64,000 bases of DNA from Pseudomonadota bacterium (GCA_016703895.1 JADJBE010000004.1:227772-291771), one strand, 5' to 3'. Positions 1-10,580 are shown, numbered from the stretch's first letter. Numbers and translations: made by a program. The notes: generated from the sequence alone by a model not told the origin.

Positions 1-2
1 TC

Positions 3-326
3 GAGAAAACTCGCAACGAAGTGCATCTGCGTCGCGTGAACTGCGCCTACGACTGCGGCAAGATCATCGATCCCAGCACGGTCGATGCGCAAATCGAGGG
101 GGCGATCGTTTTCGGCAGCAGCGGCGCGCTAGCCGGTCTTGACATCGAGCGCGGCTCAATCAAGCAAAGCAATTTCCACGATTACCCGGCGCTCAGAATC
201 AACGCGATGCCAGAGATCGACCTGCATCGCATCGTGAGCGATCTACCGCCGGGAGGTATTGGCGAAACGGGCGTACCCGCCGCCGCGCCAGCTCTGGCGA
301 ACGCAATATTTGCGGCGACGGGCTAG
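3..326 (+). CDS. Molybdopterin-binding subunit of a xanthine dehydrogenase/isoquinoline 1-oxidoreductase-type enzyme, C-terminal end
   Basis: Only the last 108 residues are in the window; the frame is open from base 3. The fragment shows the family's late motifs: NCAYDCGKIIDP (post-cofactor loop), QIEGAIVFGSSGAL, and PPGGIGETGVPAAAPALANA, in which the GIGE glutamate is the proposed catalytic base of molybdenum hydroxylases. These enzymes hydroxylate aldehydes or N-heterocycles with a 2Fe-2S partner subunit encoded next to them. The stop (TAG) follows ATG (Ala-Thr-Gly) directly; the same frame goes on with RVRQLPI, the usual family tail, so the stop trims a few residues, possibly by a point change. 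Confidence 0.8.
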   Translation, partial: EKTRNEVHLRRVNCAYDCGKIIDPSTVDAQIEGAIVFGSSGALAGLDIERGSIKQSNFHDYPALRINAMPEIDLHRIVSDLPPGGIGETGVPAAAPALANAIFAATG

Positions 327-438
327 CGCGTGCGTCAGCTACCAATCAAACTCGATGGTCTGACGATCCCGTTTGGTTAGAGGTCTCGCCGGCGGCGCGG
401 GTCGCGGCGACGCCGCAAACATCGTATTGGCCGCAGCG

Positions 439-1377
439 CTATCGAGGCACCTTGATATGCAACTCCCGGGTTCGATAGTCGATGATCAACTGCTCGACGA
501 CGCCGATAATGTCCATGCCTAACAGAATCGCGGGCTCGCGGGTCAAGTTCCAGTGCTTGAAGATGTGCACATCGCCGAAGCTCATGTGCGCGCCGCGGAC
601 GATGATTTCGTCCATGTAAATGGTCGGCATCGCGACGCGGTCGGCATACTCAACGTCGAGCGTCACACCGACCACTTCGGCTTTCGGCAGATCCTCGGGA
701 TGGCGCTTGAGAGCTTCGAGCAGCGCCATATTGCCCAGCGACTGCGGCGCGCCGGTATCGAGAATCGCGGTCGTCTTGACTCGGCCGATGGTCATGTCGA
801 ACGCGAGCAGGTAGTTGCGCAGGATTTTCGTCGGCAGCGTGCGAAACTCGGGTCCGGGCCGCTCGCGCTTGGAACGCTTGACCGAAATCGAATCGCGCTT
901 GAAGTCGATGACGATGCGCTTGTCGCGCATCCCCTCGTTCCCCAGCACGCCATCGGCGCCACCGAAGACATCAGCGACGACGGGCAGCATCGCGGGTTCC
1001 AGCACGAGGTCGCCGATGTCCATTTTTTGGACCCGCAGCACCGGCACGACCGCCGTGCCGGAGACACCGCGCACCCGCACCGTGCGATTGGTGCGCGCGT
1101 CGGCGCCGAGCAGGTCCGCCACGCGCGGGATCACCGCCGAGTGCGTCGCGCCTGTATCGAGGACCAGGCGAAACGGCCCTTTGTCATTCAGGTACACGGG
1201 CGCCCAAATACGGCCGATCCGATCGCGCAACGTCGGCGCGACATAGCGCGGCTCCGGAGCGCTAACAACAATGGTCTCGAGCGGCGGGACAGAGGGATCA
1301 GTGGCTGGGTTCGTGGACTGCCCGGCAGCCTGCAGTGCAACGCCTACCAGCAACACTAAGCTGGCGATTTCGGTCAT
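439..1377 (-). CDS. Retropepsin-like aspartic protease with two DTGA domains, exported
   Basis: The 312-residue product starts with a short hydrophobic signal segment (residues 3-20) and holds two pepsin/retropepsin-like half domains. The catalytic motifs are LDTGATHS (Asp about 74) and LDTGAPQS (Asp about 207), with VLGNEGM and LLGMDIIG as the matching psi-loop motifs. Bacterial proteins of this kind are periplasmic aspartyl proteases of unknown substrate. The start ATG overlaps the stop of the upstream Rieske oxygenase gene by ATGA, so the two are translationally coupled. The order Rieske then protease is what is seen; a common pathway is only a guess. Confidence 0.85.
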   Translation of the reverse strand: MTEIASLVLLVGVALQAAGQSTNPATDPSVPPLETIVVSAPEPRYVAPTLRDRIGRIWAPVYLNDKGPFRLVLDTGATHSAVIPRVADLLGADARTNRTVRVRGVSGTAVVPVLRVQKMDIGDLVLEPAMLPVVADVFGGADGVLGNEGMRDKRIVIDFKRDSISVKRSKRERPGPEFRTLPTKILRNYLLAFDMTIGRVKTTAILDTGAPQSLGNMALLEALKRHPEDLPKAEVVGVTLDVEYADRVAMPTIYMDEIIVRGAHMSFGDVHIFKHWNLTREPAILLGMDIIGVVEQLIIDYRTRELHIKVPR

Positions 1378-2483
1378 GCGCCGGGCACTAGCGGTACGGT
1401 TTCCGTCACCCAGTTGTCCGAGGTGCGCCGCGCCGGGCTTGGGATCGTGATGGCGTAGTCGCCAAGCCGCGCGTTCAGCGCCTTGACGTCAATCTTCCAG
1501 CCCTTGGCATCCCACTTCTTCAGCCACTCGCGGTAGGCCGCGATCGCCGTGTCGCCGGGGACCAGCAGTTCCTTCGTGTTGCTGTCAGGCGTGCGGACCG
1601 GGTTGAGGTTCTGCACCACCACCATGTCCTCGTTGACGACGCGCATCGTGACTTCCGCCATGCGCGCATCGTGCATGTCCTGCAGCAGCCAGTTGCGCAT
1701 GCTAACAAGGTACACCTTGGTATGCGCCTCGTCGATGGGCGCCTCGAACATGTACTGGTGGAAGGAGTTGGTCGCCGTCAGATCGATGTAGGTGACGAGC
1801 TGGTTCGGGCCCTGATGCCAGGAGCCCGCCGCGCCGACCCGCGGCCCGGTCTTGACACTAGACAGTGCCGTGTTCTCATCCTTGCTGCCGCCGAATGTCA
1901 TGTAGTGCTTGCTACCCCACGGGATCTGCTCGATCGGCAGCGGCACCCGCTGCTGCTCCGGCGACAGCGACGGCTGGCCCTGGGCCTGGTGCACGAACTC
2001 ATTGTGGATCGGGTCGAGGCCGTTCTCGATCGAGCGTTCGTAATAGGCGTTCAGGTCGAGCACGAAAGTCTGCGCCTTCCACTCTGGCGTACCGAATTCT
2101 TCGATGTCGTACAGCGGCGGGCGCTCCTCCTCAGGCAAGTCGCCAAGGAACGCGAACACGATGCCGTACTTCTCCTGCACCGGGTAGCTGTCGACCTTGG
2201 CGCGCGCCGGCAGCTTTGGTTCGGCAGCCAGCGACGGGATCTTCACGCAGCGGCCATCGCCGCCGAACTGCCAACCATGGTAGGGGCAGGCGACCGCGTT
2301 GCCGTGGATCTTGCCGAGACCGAGCGACCCGCCGCGGTGCACGCAGGTGTCGGTGAGCACGTGCGCCTGGCCCGCAGCGTCGCGGAACGCGACGAACGGC
2401 AGGCAGAGCAGCTTCACCCGCAGCGGTTTCTCCGCGGTGACTTCAGAGCTGAGTGCAACTGGATACCAGAAATTGATGTACAC
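1374..2483 (-). CDS. Rieske non-heme iron oxygenase, alpha subunit type
   Basis: A Rieske 2Fe-2S domain lies near the N-terminus: CVHRGGSLGLG and CPYHGWQF give the C-x-H / C-x2-H ligands. The catalytic domain carries NGLDPIHNEFVH, the D-x2-H-x4-H type mononuclear iron motif. Such enzymes hydroxylate or demethylate aromatic or aliphatic substrates with an external reductase; the substrate cannot be told. I chose the GTG at 2483 because AAGGAG sits 7 nt upstream and the protein then opens with VYINFWYPVALS, typical of the family; an ATG 18 codons further upstream lacks such a site. The gene is divergent from the hydrolase gene at 2670 and coupled to the downstream protease. Confidence 0.85.
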   Translation of the reverse strand: MYINFWYPVALSSEVTAEKPLRVKLLCLPFVAFRDAAGQAHVLTDTCVHRGGSLGLGKIHGNAVACPYHGWQFGGDGRCVKIPSLAAEPKLPARAKVDSYPVQEKYGIVFAFLGDLPEEERPPLYDIEEFGTPEWKAQTFVLDLNAYYERSIENGLDPIHNEFVHQAQGQPSLSPEQQRVPLPIEQIPWGSKHYMTFGGSKDENTALSSVKTGPRVGAAGSWHQGPNQLVTYIDLTATNSFHQYMFEAPIDEAHTKVYLVSMRNWLLQDMHDARMAEVTMRVVNEDMVVVQNLNPVRTPDSNTKELLVPGDTAIAAYREWLKKWDAKGWKIDVKALNARLGDYAITIPSPARRTSDNWVTETVPLVPGA

Positions 2484-2669
2484 GCGCTGACTCCTTCGAA
2501 CAATGGTGCCCAGATTATTGCGCAGAAATCGTGCCACGGCGTGGTCGCTGCTCGACTCGGGTCAGCAGTGCAAACAAGAATCGGAACTAGTAGCGGGTGC
2601 ATGCCACGCTTGGCTGAAATGCCAGCGAGGCTACCAATGCTTGCGGACGATATGGGAGCATTGCGCAGT

Positions 2670-3697
2670 ATGAATCCTCCAAATCCGTTTGTGTCCAAGT
2701 CCTCCCCCGTCCTGACGGTTCTCGTCGCAGTCTGGGCGCTGGCAGTAACACCGCCAGCGGGTGCGCAGCGAGGCCCGGCCGCGCTGCTGGACCGAGTGGA
2801 TGCGGCGCCTGCGGCCACCCGGCCGCGACTGTTTTCGGACGCCGAGTTGCGGCAGGAGTTTGCGCAGCCACCGTCGCGCTTTTTGGCGATCGATGGAGTT
2901 CCTATTCACGTGCGCGATGAAGGCGCCGGTCCGCCACTCCTGCTGATCAACGGTCGGCTCGGCAGCCTGCACATGTGGGACCCGTGGATGCCAGCGCTGG
3001 CTCGGAGGTTTCGCGTCATCAGGATGGATTATCCGCCCACTGGACTTTCCGGCTTTGATCCTTCCGGCAAGACCGGATCTGCGCGCGCGGTCGAACTCGT
3101 GGATAAGCTCGCCGACGAGCTGGGGCTGGAACACTTCCATATCGGCGGCACTTCGAACGGTGCCGTAATCGCCGTCTCTTATGCCATCGAGCATCCCGAG
3201 CGGATCGACCGGGTCGTGGTGTCCACGCTCGAGGGCGGTCGGCCACCACCACGCGCCGTCAGCAGCGAGTTGGTAGCCGCCATGGAGGAACAGAAGCCGC
3301 TGGCACCCGTGCAGTCGCGCCGCTTTTTTGCGGCCGTACTTCACGAGATCTTGGCCAACGATGCGATCATCGATGACGCCCTGATCGACCGCTACTGGAA
3401 GCTCAACAATCGCGAGGGTGCTGCTGCCGCTGCAGAGGCCTTCACCCGTGCCCAGTATGCGTTCTGGGACACGCTCGACGTCAGGAGTTATACGGCCGCC
3501 AGCGCCGGCCCATCCTGCTGCAATGGGGAGCGGATGTCGTGATTTTGCCTCCCGAGGTCGGCGAGAGCGTTGCTGCAATGTTTACGGGAACATCAGTGCG
3601 GTTGGTGCAGTATCCCGGGGCCGGTCACATGCCGATGCTAGAGCAGCCGGAGGCTACCGTGCGGGACGCGATTGCGTTTCTCGAGGCGCGTGAGTAG
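2670..3697 (+). pseudogene. Exported alpha/beta hydrolase, one frameshift
   Basis: The N-terminus has a signal peptide ending in AGAQ. The nucleophile elbow is GGTSNGA (Ser in G-T-S-N-G). The first frame stops at 3542, but the fold continues in another frame from about 3500: RPILLQWGADVVILPPE supplies the acid and GAGHMPMLEQPE the catalytic His, ending at 3697. All three triad members are therefore encoded, but a single indel near 3505 separates Ser from Asp and His. Substrate is unknown. The gene diverges from the Rieske gene, so the two may share a control region of about 190 bp. Confidence 0.7.
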
Positions 3698-3857
3698 TAA
3701 CAATGAGCTGCCGTTCACTTAGTGCGCGAAGGCATCGCTGAGCGTGCGGACGATCGACGAAGCCTACGACAATGCGATGGCTGCCAGCGTTTTCTCCAAG
3801 CTCTAGAGGGAACTGCTCAAACATCGGCGGTTCAGGTCAACAGCCGAGGAATGCCGG

Positions 3858-4681
3858 TCATTGTTGCAGCTGTCGCGCAACATCCTCGTAGCCACGACGA
3901 AAGGCGACAACCGGCGCTGCAGGCGGCTTGCCCATAATCGTGTTGATCCGATAGCCCATCGGCCGCTCCGCAGCGTCGGTCCACAGATCGAATTCCATCA
4001 CGAACAGCCCACCATCCGGCGTCGGCACGCGTTCGATCATCTCGTGCTCGCGAATGGTCAGCGAAGAACCGTCGAGTCGCTCCACCGACAATTCACGGCG
4101 CAGGCGCAGCTCGGCACGCTGCTTGTCAGGACTGGTGAACGGTCGCGGCAGATCCTGCGCCGCCCACTGAAACGTCTGCACTCCGCCTTTCGCGCGGTCA
4201 TAGAGCCGAGTCATTACGAACATCGGGCTGCCGCTCGGCGCCATATCCATGAAGCAACCGTCCGGACATGCGATGGTCTTGTCGATGGCTGTCGTGGCGC
4301 CGCGAACGCGGATGTCGACCGCGCCAGGCTTGGCCCGCATGTCGACCCGGACGGGCTCATCACCGTAGAGGCCCAGGCCCACGCCCGAGACACCCTTCCA
4401 GTTAGCGTCGTAGTCGTAACGAGCCTGCACGCGCACCGAACCGTCGGCCATCGTAGTGGCGGACAGCAACGTGAAGCCCCATCGGCGCGCTGCAGGAACT
4501 TGAACGTCTCCTCGCGCGCTGTCCCGGGCCTGCCAGAGACGACGAAACTACCAGCATCGAGCAAACGCAGACCCTTGACGCCTGCCAGCGTCACGTCATC
4601 CTGTGCCAGCAACGGCGCTGCGACCATCAGCAGCAAGACGGGCAACGCAGCCTGAACAATCAATCCTCTTCTGATTCGCAT
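3858..4681 (-). pseudogene. Secreted protein of unknown function, one frameshift
   Basis: The start chosen (ATG at 4681) opens with MRIRRGLIVQ followed by a hydrophobic stretch and APLLAQ, a good signal peptide. The N-terminal part (VTLAGVKGLRLLD) is joined by an indel near 4475 to the main body, which reads on from LLSATTMADGSVRVQ and contains CPDGCFMDM and a final GYRINTIMGKPP segment. I do not recognise the family. The predicted product is a soluble periplasmic or secreted protein of about 270 residues. It converges with the upstream hydrolase gene. Confidence 0.55.
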
Positions 4682-5072
4682 GATACCCGTCCATTCAAGC
4701 AAGAATTTCAATCGCCGAAGCGGAGCTCCTTCCAAAACGATTGGCGCGAGCTTGTTGCTCAACTACCAACGCTCATCAACCTTGAGTCGCACTACTCACT
4801 ATACCTTCGAACTCCGTCGGAAACTCCTCAAAGCAGTGCAACGCCGCCGCGTCAAGAAAAATTACGAAACGCCAGTCAATCTAGCAGCAGGCCATTCCGG
4901 GTCCATCGCTCCAACTGCGCCAGATCATGACCTGACCCAGATTTTCAGTGCCACTAGACTTCGAAACGGTCCAGCTTCCTCGTGGCGGCTCGCTGCGCAT
5001 CGGCGCCGGTGCGGCGCGCCAAACTGATTTCGCAATCGGTACAGCGACATTGTTCCTGTATCATTTTCCGCA
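4682..5072. other. Intergenic stretch without recognisable gene
   Basis: About 390 bp between a minus-strand and a plus-strand gene. Short open frames exist on both strands, but none has a ribosome site plus family motifs. It probably holds the divergent promoters; no clear -35/-10 pair stands out. Confidence 0.4.
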
Positions 5073-7413
5073 ATGAAACTGCTCTCTCGCCTGTTCCGCA
5101 CCCAGCCTACGCCGCCGGTCGCTGCTGTCGCTGTCGAACCTCCTCCCATGGCGGCAAAGCTCGCACCGCCAGTGGTCGACCCTGAGGAACAGCAACAGCT
5201 GTTGCGCGCGATCGAATCTGGCGCAGTGGAATCGGCTGAACTCATGCGGCTCGCCGTGGAGGGTCAGACCACCCGCCTGCGGCAGGCGGCGGGCAGGCGC
5301 GATTGAGGATCCGGCGTTATGGCAGGAACTGCTGCCGCGCCTGCGCGGCCGCGACAAGGCTGCGTACAAGCTGATCAAGCAGCGCCACGACGCGCTGCTC
5401 GCCGAGCAGCGCAACCTGGCGCAGGCCAATAGCGATGCCGAGGCGCTATGCGCCTCAATCGAAAAGCACGCCGCAAGACCGCATGACGCACTGTACGCGC
5501 CGACGCTGTCGTCCTACACCGTGCGCTGGCAGGCCCTGCCCGCCAAGTTTGATGCCGCGATTCGCCAGCGCGGCCAGCAGGCCATCGTTCGCGGCCAGGA
5601 AGTCATCGCGGCACATGAGCGCGAGCTTGCGCGCGTCGCCGCGGAACGTGCCGCCGAACAAGCCCGGGCACGCGCACTCGAGGCCGAACTACTGGCGCAG
5701 CAACAGGCGGCCGACGCACAAGCCGCTGCCGATGCGCGCGAACAGGCTGCGGCGGATCTAGCCCGCGAGGCGGAGGCCCAGGCCGAAACGCAGGCGTTTA
5801 CCGAAAAGCAGGCCGCCGACGCGCAGATCCAGGCCGGAGATGGCAGTTTGATCCAGACTCAGCGGCGCAGCCCTGGGCCGTGGCGATACGCGCAAGGCTG
5901 CAAGGTTCCGCCAATCCATCGAAGCTGCATTGGCAAACGCGCCGGCGTTGCCGCCACACCTCGCGCGCAGCCTCGAACAGCTCGACACGCGCCTGAACGA
6001 ACTGCGGCAGTGGAAGGACTATGTCGCCGCGCCCAAGCGCATCGAGTTGATCGAGGAGATGGAAGCGCTGGTGGGAGTGGACGAGGCGCCGGAGACGCTG
6101 GTAGAACACATCCGCGCGCTCCGCCAGGAATGGCGCACGATCAACAAGGGCCTCGCGGTCGGAGCCGATGCCGACGCAGAACGATTCGAGCGAGCGTTCA
6201 CGGCTGCGTTCCAACCCTGCCAGGTCTACTTCGCCGAGCAAGCTGCGATCCGCCGCACCAACCTCGATGCCCGCAAGCAGGTACTCGAACGCGTGCTTGC
6301 GTTTGAGGTCGGCCTTGATGCGGAGCAGCCCGATCATCCGCTGATCATGCGCGTGCTGCGCGAAGCACCGCGAGAATGGCGCAGCCACGCGCCCGTCGAT
6401 CGCGACGCCAGCCGTCCACTCGATGCGGAATTCTTCAGCGCGTTGGAGCGGCTGCGTGCCAAGGTCACCGCCTGGTACGCAGTCAATACGACTGCCAAGC
6501 AGGCGCTGATCACGCGTGCGCAGCAGCTAACGACAACCGCGGACCTCTCCCAGGCAATCGATGCAGTGAAACGTCTACAGGCGCAATGGAAGACGACTGG
6601 CCCCGTTCCTCATGGGCAGTCCCAGACCATGTGGGAGGAGTTTCGCGCGCTGTGCGACGCCGTATATGAACGTCGCCAGCAGGAGTTTGCGCAAGCATCC
6701 GCGACGCGTGAGCAGGCGAAGACTGCGGCTGATGCCTTGTGTGAACAGATTGAACAAGAGTGCCAAGAAGGACCGGCCGATCGACCTACCGGCGAAGCCA
6801 GACTGCGCGAGTGGCAGGATGCGTTCAATGCGCTGGGCGAGCTGCCGCGCAACGACGTACGCAATCTGCACGAACGCTACCAGCGTGCGATGTCCCAGTA
6901 TGAGTCGCAAATCGCCGGACTCGCGCAGCGCGATGCCGAAGTCGCTGAGACCAACGCCCTCGCCGCCGCGCGGCACGTGCGCGCCTACCAGCGCGCGGTC
7001 ATCCAGGGCGAAGCCGACCGGAAGATTTGAAGAACGCGGCCGAGACCTTCATCGCCAGCGTCCCGCGCTGGCCTAACAAAGGCCTTCTGCAGGCGCTGCG
7101 GCAGTCACTCGCTCGTGCGGATTCAGGGGAGTTTACCAAGACCGACGATGCCGCCCGCGAACAGGCCCTGCGCACGCTCTGCATCCACGCCGAGATCCTG
7201 AGCGGCGGCGCAACACCGCCGGAAGATGCCAGCCTGCGCCGCGATCAGGAAATGCAGTTGCTGCGCCAGGGCCTCGGTCAGGCGCGGCAAGCCGATGATC
7301 GGGTGTGGGAAGCCATGCGGATCGAATGGCTGGGCCTAAGTGCCGCGGAGACGGCGGTACATGACGAACTGGAGCTGCGGTTCATGCGGTGCTTGAAGGG
7401 CCGCGGGCGGTAG
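5073..7413 (+). pseudogene. DUF349-domain protein, broken by several frameshifts
   Basis: Starting at the ATG at 5073 (MKLLSRLFRTQP), the reading frame must shift near 5285, near 5860 and near 7025 to give a continuous protein of roughly 770 residues. It is rich in Ala, Glu, Gln and Arg with a long coiled coil (about residues 190-260) and repeated W-x-T/W-R-T-like helical units such as RQEWRTINKGL and LQAQWKTTGPVP, the signature of DUF349 repeats. The last piece (from 7027) ends with GLSAAETAVHDELELRFMRCL. DUF349 proteins are cytoplasmic helical proteins; some are linked to RNA metabolism or stress, but the role here is unknown. Confidence 0.65.
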
Positions 7414-7426
7414 AACTACGCCGATC

Positions 7427-8476
7427 ATGGAACAGATGGCAAGCGCCTTGCTCAATGGCCCCTCGCCGGCTCAAAACGGTTGTTACGATACTGATCTAAC
7501 GCTGGCGTATCTTGCCAAGCCAATATGGTGCCGACCGCAAATGACAATCGGAACACTTGTTAGTGACGTCCCCGCCGCGGCAACGCTAGTCTCGACAGTG
7601 CAGGCCGACGCGCCGCTGCGCGGCACCTCAGCCGACGACTGGCGCGGTTTTGGCGTATTGGCGGGCGGCAAAGGCTATGCGCCTACGCCGATGGGCCAGG
7701 TTCACTACCGCGATCTTGGACCGCGCGAGGATCACCAACCGATTGTCCTGCTGCATCAGTCGCCAATGTCGATGCTGCAGTTCGCCGATGTACAGAACGC
7801 CTTGGCGGAAATGGGCATACGCTCGATCGCAATCGATACGCCGGGATATGGTTTGTCGGATCCACCGCAGCGACAACCCTCAATCAAGGACTACGGCGAG
7901 ACGCTTGTCTACGTACTGGACGATCTCAAGGTGGCCAAAGTACTGATCGCCGGCCATCACACCGGCGCGGCAATTGGTGCATCTTTCGCCGCCGATCATC
8001 CCGAGCGCGTCACCGCCATCCTGCTGCACGGCGTGCCGCAACTAACGACCGCGGAGGCCAGCGACCACCCGTCGCTGCATCCCGAACCGCGCATTCCGGT
8101 CGCCGACGGATCGCACCTGAGCGGATCGTTCCAACCGCGTACGCCGCCGGATCAACCGGCAATTCTAGAGGCGCGGACATGGATGACCATCATCGGCTAT
8201 GTCAGCGGCCCCAACCTCGCACACTGGGCCGTGTTTCATTACGACATGCAGCCTGACCTGATGGCACTCAAGGGCCCGGGGCTGATTCTCTCCGATACCG
8301 CTGACTCGCTTCACCCGATTGACAAGCGCGTGGCGAAGATGCGGCCCGACTTTGAGTACCTGGAATTCTCGCAAGGCAGCATCTTCGCGTTCATGGCCGA
8401 ACCCAAGCGTTGGGCGAGAATCGCCGCTGACTTCAAGCGCAGGATCGACGCCACTCGGCCATCCGTCCTGGTTTAG
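7427..8476 (+). CDS. Alpha/beta-fold hydrolase with GHHTG in place of the usual nucleophile elbow
   Basis: An intact 349-residue frame. The core follows the alpha/beta hydrolase pattern: VHYRDLGPRED, VLLHQSPMS (oxyanion region), IAIDTPGYGLSDPP, and VLIAGHHTGAAIG where the elbow G-x-Nu-x-G should be. The expected Ser/Asp/Cys nucleophile is replaced by His, so hydrolysis by the normal mechanism is doubtful. A subfamily with this GHHTG motif is common, so this is unlikely to be a sequencing error. The acid may be in LILSDTADSLHP. Start is uncertain: ATG at 7427 or the ATG at 7541 (MTIGTLVSDV). Confidence 0.75.
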   Translation: MEQMASALLNGPSPAQNGCYDTDLTLAYLAKPIWCRPQMTIGTLVSDVPAAATLVSTVQADAPLRGTSADDWRGFGVLAGGKGYAPTPMGQVHYRDLGPREDHQPIVLLHQSPMSMLQFADVQNALAEMGIRSIAIDTPGYGLSDPPQRQPSIKDYGETLVYVLDDLKVAKVLIAGHHTGAAIGASFAADHPERVTAILLHGVPQLTTAEASDHPSLHPEPRIPVADGSHLSGSFQPRTPPDQPAILEARTWMTIIGYVSGPNLAHWAVFHYDMQPDLMALKGPGLILSDTADSLHPIDKRVAKMRPDFEYLEFSQGSIFAFMAEPKRWARIAADFKRRIDATRPSVLV

Positions 8477-8589
8477 TCAAGAGTCTTCACAGACTGCCCC
8501 GCGCCTGGTGGTCGGCGCCAGTTGATCCCTTTAGTCGGCGGCTGGGCGGTCCTGCAAGAAACGCATGGACTTGTCGTATTGCTCAACGG

Positions 8590-9194
8590 CTACGGTGTGT
8601 AGAAGATGAAGTCACCTATCTCTTTGGTCTCCCTGAACTTCTTCGACCAACCAGGACTAACATTCCGATGATGGAAATACAAAGCGCCGTCCGTTCGATC
8701 CTCAGCTGCAGGTTAAGCGCTTTACGGGCGATCTCTTTAGCCGTCGCATAGGATTCATCGTCTTGCGCTCGATCCGAACGCCCATCGCACCACCATGAAA
8801 ACTGGCAGGCTCCCTGCTCATTTCCTTGCCTGACGACGGCGCAAACATTATCTGGAAATTCCTTGTTGCCCAACCGGTTCATAACGACACTGGCCACCGC
8901 TTCCATGCTCGCCGCCTTCTCGCCGCGAGCCTCCCAGTAAATCGTGCGGGCCAGACAAGTAATCGCGTCGTCTAACTGTTCCGTGCCGGCCGGATCGACA
9001 ACCTGCACTTCGCGCTCGCCAATGAGCTCAGAACGGCTCGGGTCCGACTGTTCCCTGCCCGCCGCAGCGTTTTTCTCCAGCGCCGCCGCTTTCTGCTCTA
9101 CAACTGCGGGGATAGGGGCGGCTGATTGCTCATTGGGCTGACAAGCCGCGAGAACAAACAGTGCAACGCAAGCTAAAGGTCCTATTCGTCGCAT
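8590..9194 (-). pseudogene. SleB-like cell wall hydrolase, lipoprotein, frameshifted near its end
   Basis: The N-terminus has a lipobox (LFVLAAC) for lipid anchoring. The catalytic domain of the Hydrolase_2/SleB family is clear: CLARTIYWEARGEKAASMEAVASVVMNR, then VVRQGNEQGACQFSWWCDG. An indel near 8695 changes frame; the other frame supplies the rest of the family domain (DRTDGALYFHHRNVSPGW, then KEIGDFIFYTP) and stops at 8590. The enzyme would cleave peptidoglycan glycan in the periplasm. The catalytic Glu in YWEARGE is present. Confidence 0.7.
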
Positions 9195-9311
9195 CGATAG
9201 CTGCCTTTCTCAAGAAGCTCCTGGGCAAGGTATGCGCCATCGTACAACGCAAGAGCGCTGCGGCCCGATGAGATATTTCGAATCGGGTTCGATAAACGCG
9301 ACGGTAGACAT

Positions 9312-9429
9312 GACCGGCTCCGGTAAGTCCCTGACAAACCACGCTTTTGTGTTCAGCAGCCGCATTCCTATCGTCAGAATTACCGTCACTCGGTATCGCT
9401 TGATCGCGTTAGTCAACGATTGATTTCGA
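9312..9429 (+). repeat. Degenerate copy (R0) of the array repeat
   Basis: Bases 9367-9429 match the array box: TATCGTCAGAATTACCGTC, then GCTTGAT and GATTGATTTCGA, closest to the copy at 43752-43814. Upstream, CGGTAAGTCCCTGACAA resembles the stem region of the copy at 50065. The TIEWE core is not recognisable. A minus-strand frame stops at 9409, inside the box end. Confidence 0.45.
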
Positions 9430-9837
9430 TATCTCGCTGCGCGACGAGATGGGCTCAGAGGGTGCGCGCATCGGCCCACGATTGCGTAAGCCGTGGTTTA
9501 CACGACTCAAGTGCACGAAACTCTCAAATCCGCCGCGTTCGATGTAATGCGTGCAGGTCTGCGGGATGGTCAAGCTAGGGCGTGCATCGCGGCACGCATT
9601 GACCGCCTTTCGCTCAGCAACCCCGGAGGGGTGGAGCCAGTGGGCTCGGGCGACAACTAGATGCGCATCGATTACTGACAGTCCCAGGGCGTTTATTTCA
9701 TTCAACGCGGTTCGACGGTCATTGTGATTCTGTGTGGCGGTGTCAAGCGGACGCAAGCCGACGACATCAAACGGGCTATGGGGATCGCTGACGAGCTGTA
9801 AGGGGTTAGCAAGGGCTACGCGGATTGGATCGCGCAA
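9409..9837 (-). CDS. Hypothetical protein, possibly an ankyrin-like remnant
   Basis: A 142-residue frame with VVGLRPLDTATQNHND, which loosely recalls an ankyrin unit (G-x-T-P-L-x-x-A). Upstream in another frame there is a helical Ala-rich piece (ARDGDAAAKLAS), so the gene may once have been longer and frameshifted. No family is recognised with certainty. Its 3' end runs into the degenerate repeat R0, the same placement seen for other minus-strand genes of the array. Confidence 0.3.
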   Translation of the reverse strand: MRDPIRVALANPLQLVSDPHSPFDVVGLRPLDTATQNHNDRRTALNEINALGLSVIDAHLVVARAHWLHPSGVAERKAVNACRDARPSLTIPQTCTHYIERGGFESFVHLSRVNHGLRNRGPMRAPSEPISSRSEISKSIVD

Positions 9838-10124
9838 CGTGATGCAAGCTTGGCCGCCGCATCGCCGTCGCGCGCCGAAGGCTGAAGATACCGCAGCACA
9901 ATATCGTTAGGCCTGGGTCGCCATTGCAACATCAACGGGGAGCACCCGGTCATTTACAGCGAGCAACTCAATGCATCGCTGCGTACGCTTAACGCCGCAT
10001 GCCCGTTGCCGAGCGACGAACAATGGCCGGACGACGTTATCCCAACCGCCCTCCCTATTTGATTTCCATCTCAATGCATCACCGCCGATTGCAAGCAACC
10101 GGCGGTGATTATGACGGAAGACGG

Positions 10125-10580
10125 CTACTTGCGGAAAGTTAGCCGCTGCAGCAGTAAGTCGTTTACCGCTGTTCGAAACTCTGCCCGATTGCCGCTCTCG
10201 GCTTCCATCGCTTCATTGCTTTTCGCTGCCCAAGCCTCATATTCCTTCGCCCGCTTTTCGCGTTCCGGGCCCGATGGGATGCTTTCAAATACGCGAATCA
10301 AGTAGATGTTAGCTTCGCCTTCGCGAGGATGGACATTAGAAAGGATCATGTAGTCCTTAGTCCAGCCTTTCGATTTGGTGAATTCCTCGTTCTTTTTCCA
10401 TTCGCTGGCCAGCCACTTCGCATACTGCCAGTTGCCGCCATCCTTGATGTGGATCCCAGTGACCTGCCAGTAGTCACCACCGACAAGCGGCCAATCGTCC
10501 GCGAATGTACTCCCGGCCGTCATTGCTGACAGTAGACCAAACGCCACGGCGGAAACTACTCTGCTAACTACTTTTTTCAT
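10125..10580 (-). CDS. Exported protein of unknown function, 151 residues
   Basis: A clean frame with a signal peptide (MKKVVSRVVSAVAFGLLSA, cleavage near TFA-DD). The mature part is small, acidic to neutral and Trp-rich (GGDYWQVTGIHIKDGGNW, KWLASEWKKNEEF) with an alpha-helical end (REKRAKEYEAWAAKSNEAM). I do not recognise a named family; it is likely periplasmic. AAGGGATAACAAG lies just before the start, compatible with a ribosome site. Confidence 0.7.
   Translation of the reverse strand: MKKVVSRVVSAVAFGLLSAMTAGSTFADDWPLVGGDYWQVTGIHIKDGGNWQYAKWLASEWKKNEEFTKSKGWTKDYMILSNVHPREGEANIYLIRVFESIPSGPEREKRAKEYEAWAAKSNEAMEAESGNRAEFRTAVNDLLLQRLTFRK

Noticed and set aside
553..1359. Plus-strand frame of 268 codons opposite the retropepsin-like gene
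   Set aside because: Arg/His-rich, without motifs or ribosome site; the minus strand carries the two DTGA domains.
1671..2640. Long plus-strand frame opposite the Rieske gene
   Set aside because: It is an antisense shadow of a high-GC gene with clear motifs on the minus strand. Only the part from 2670 (alpha/beta hydrolase) is real.
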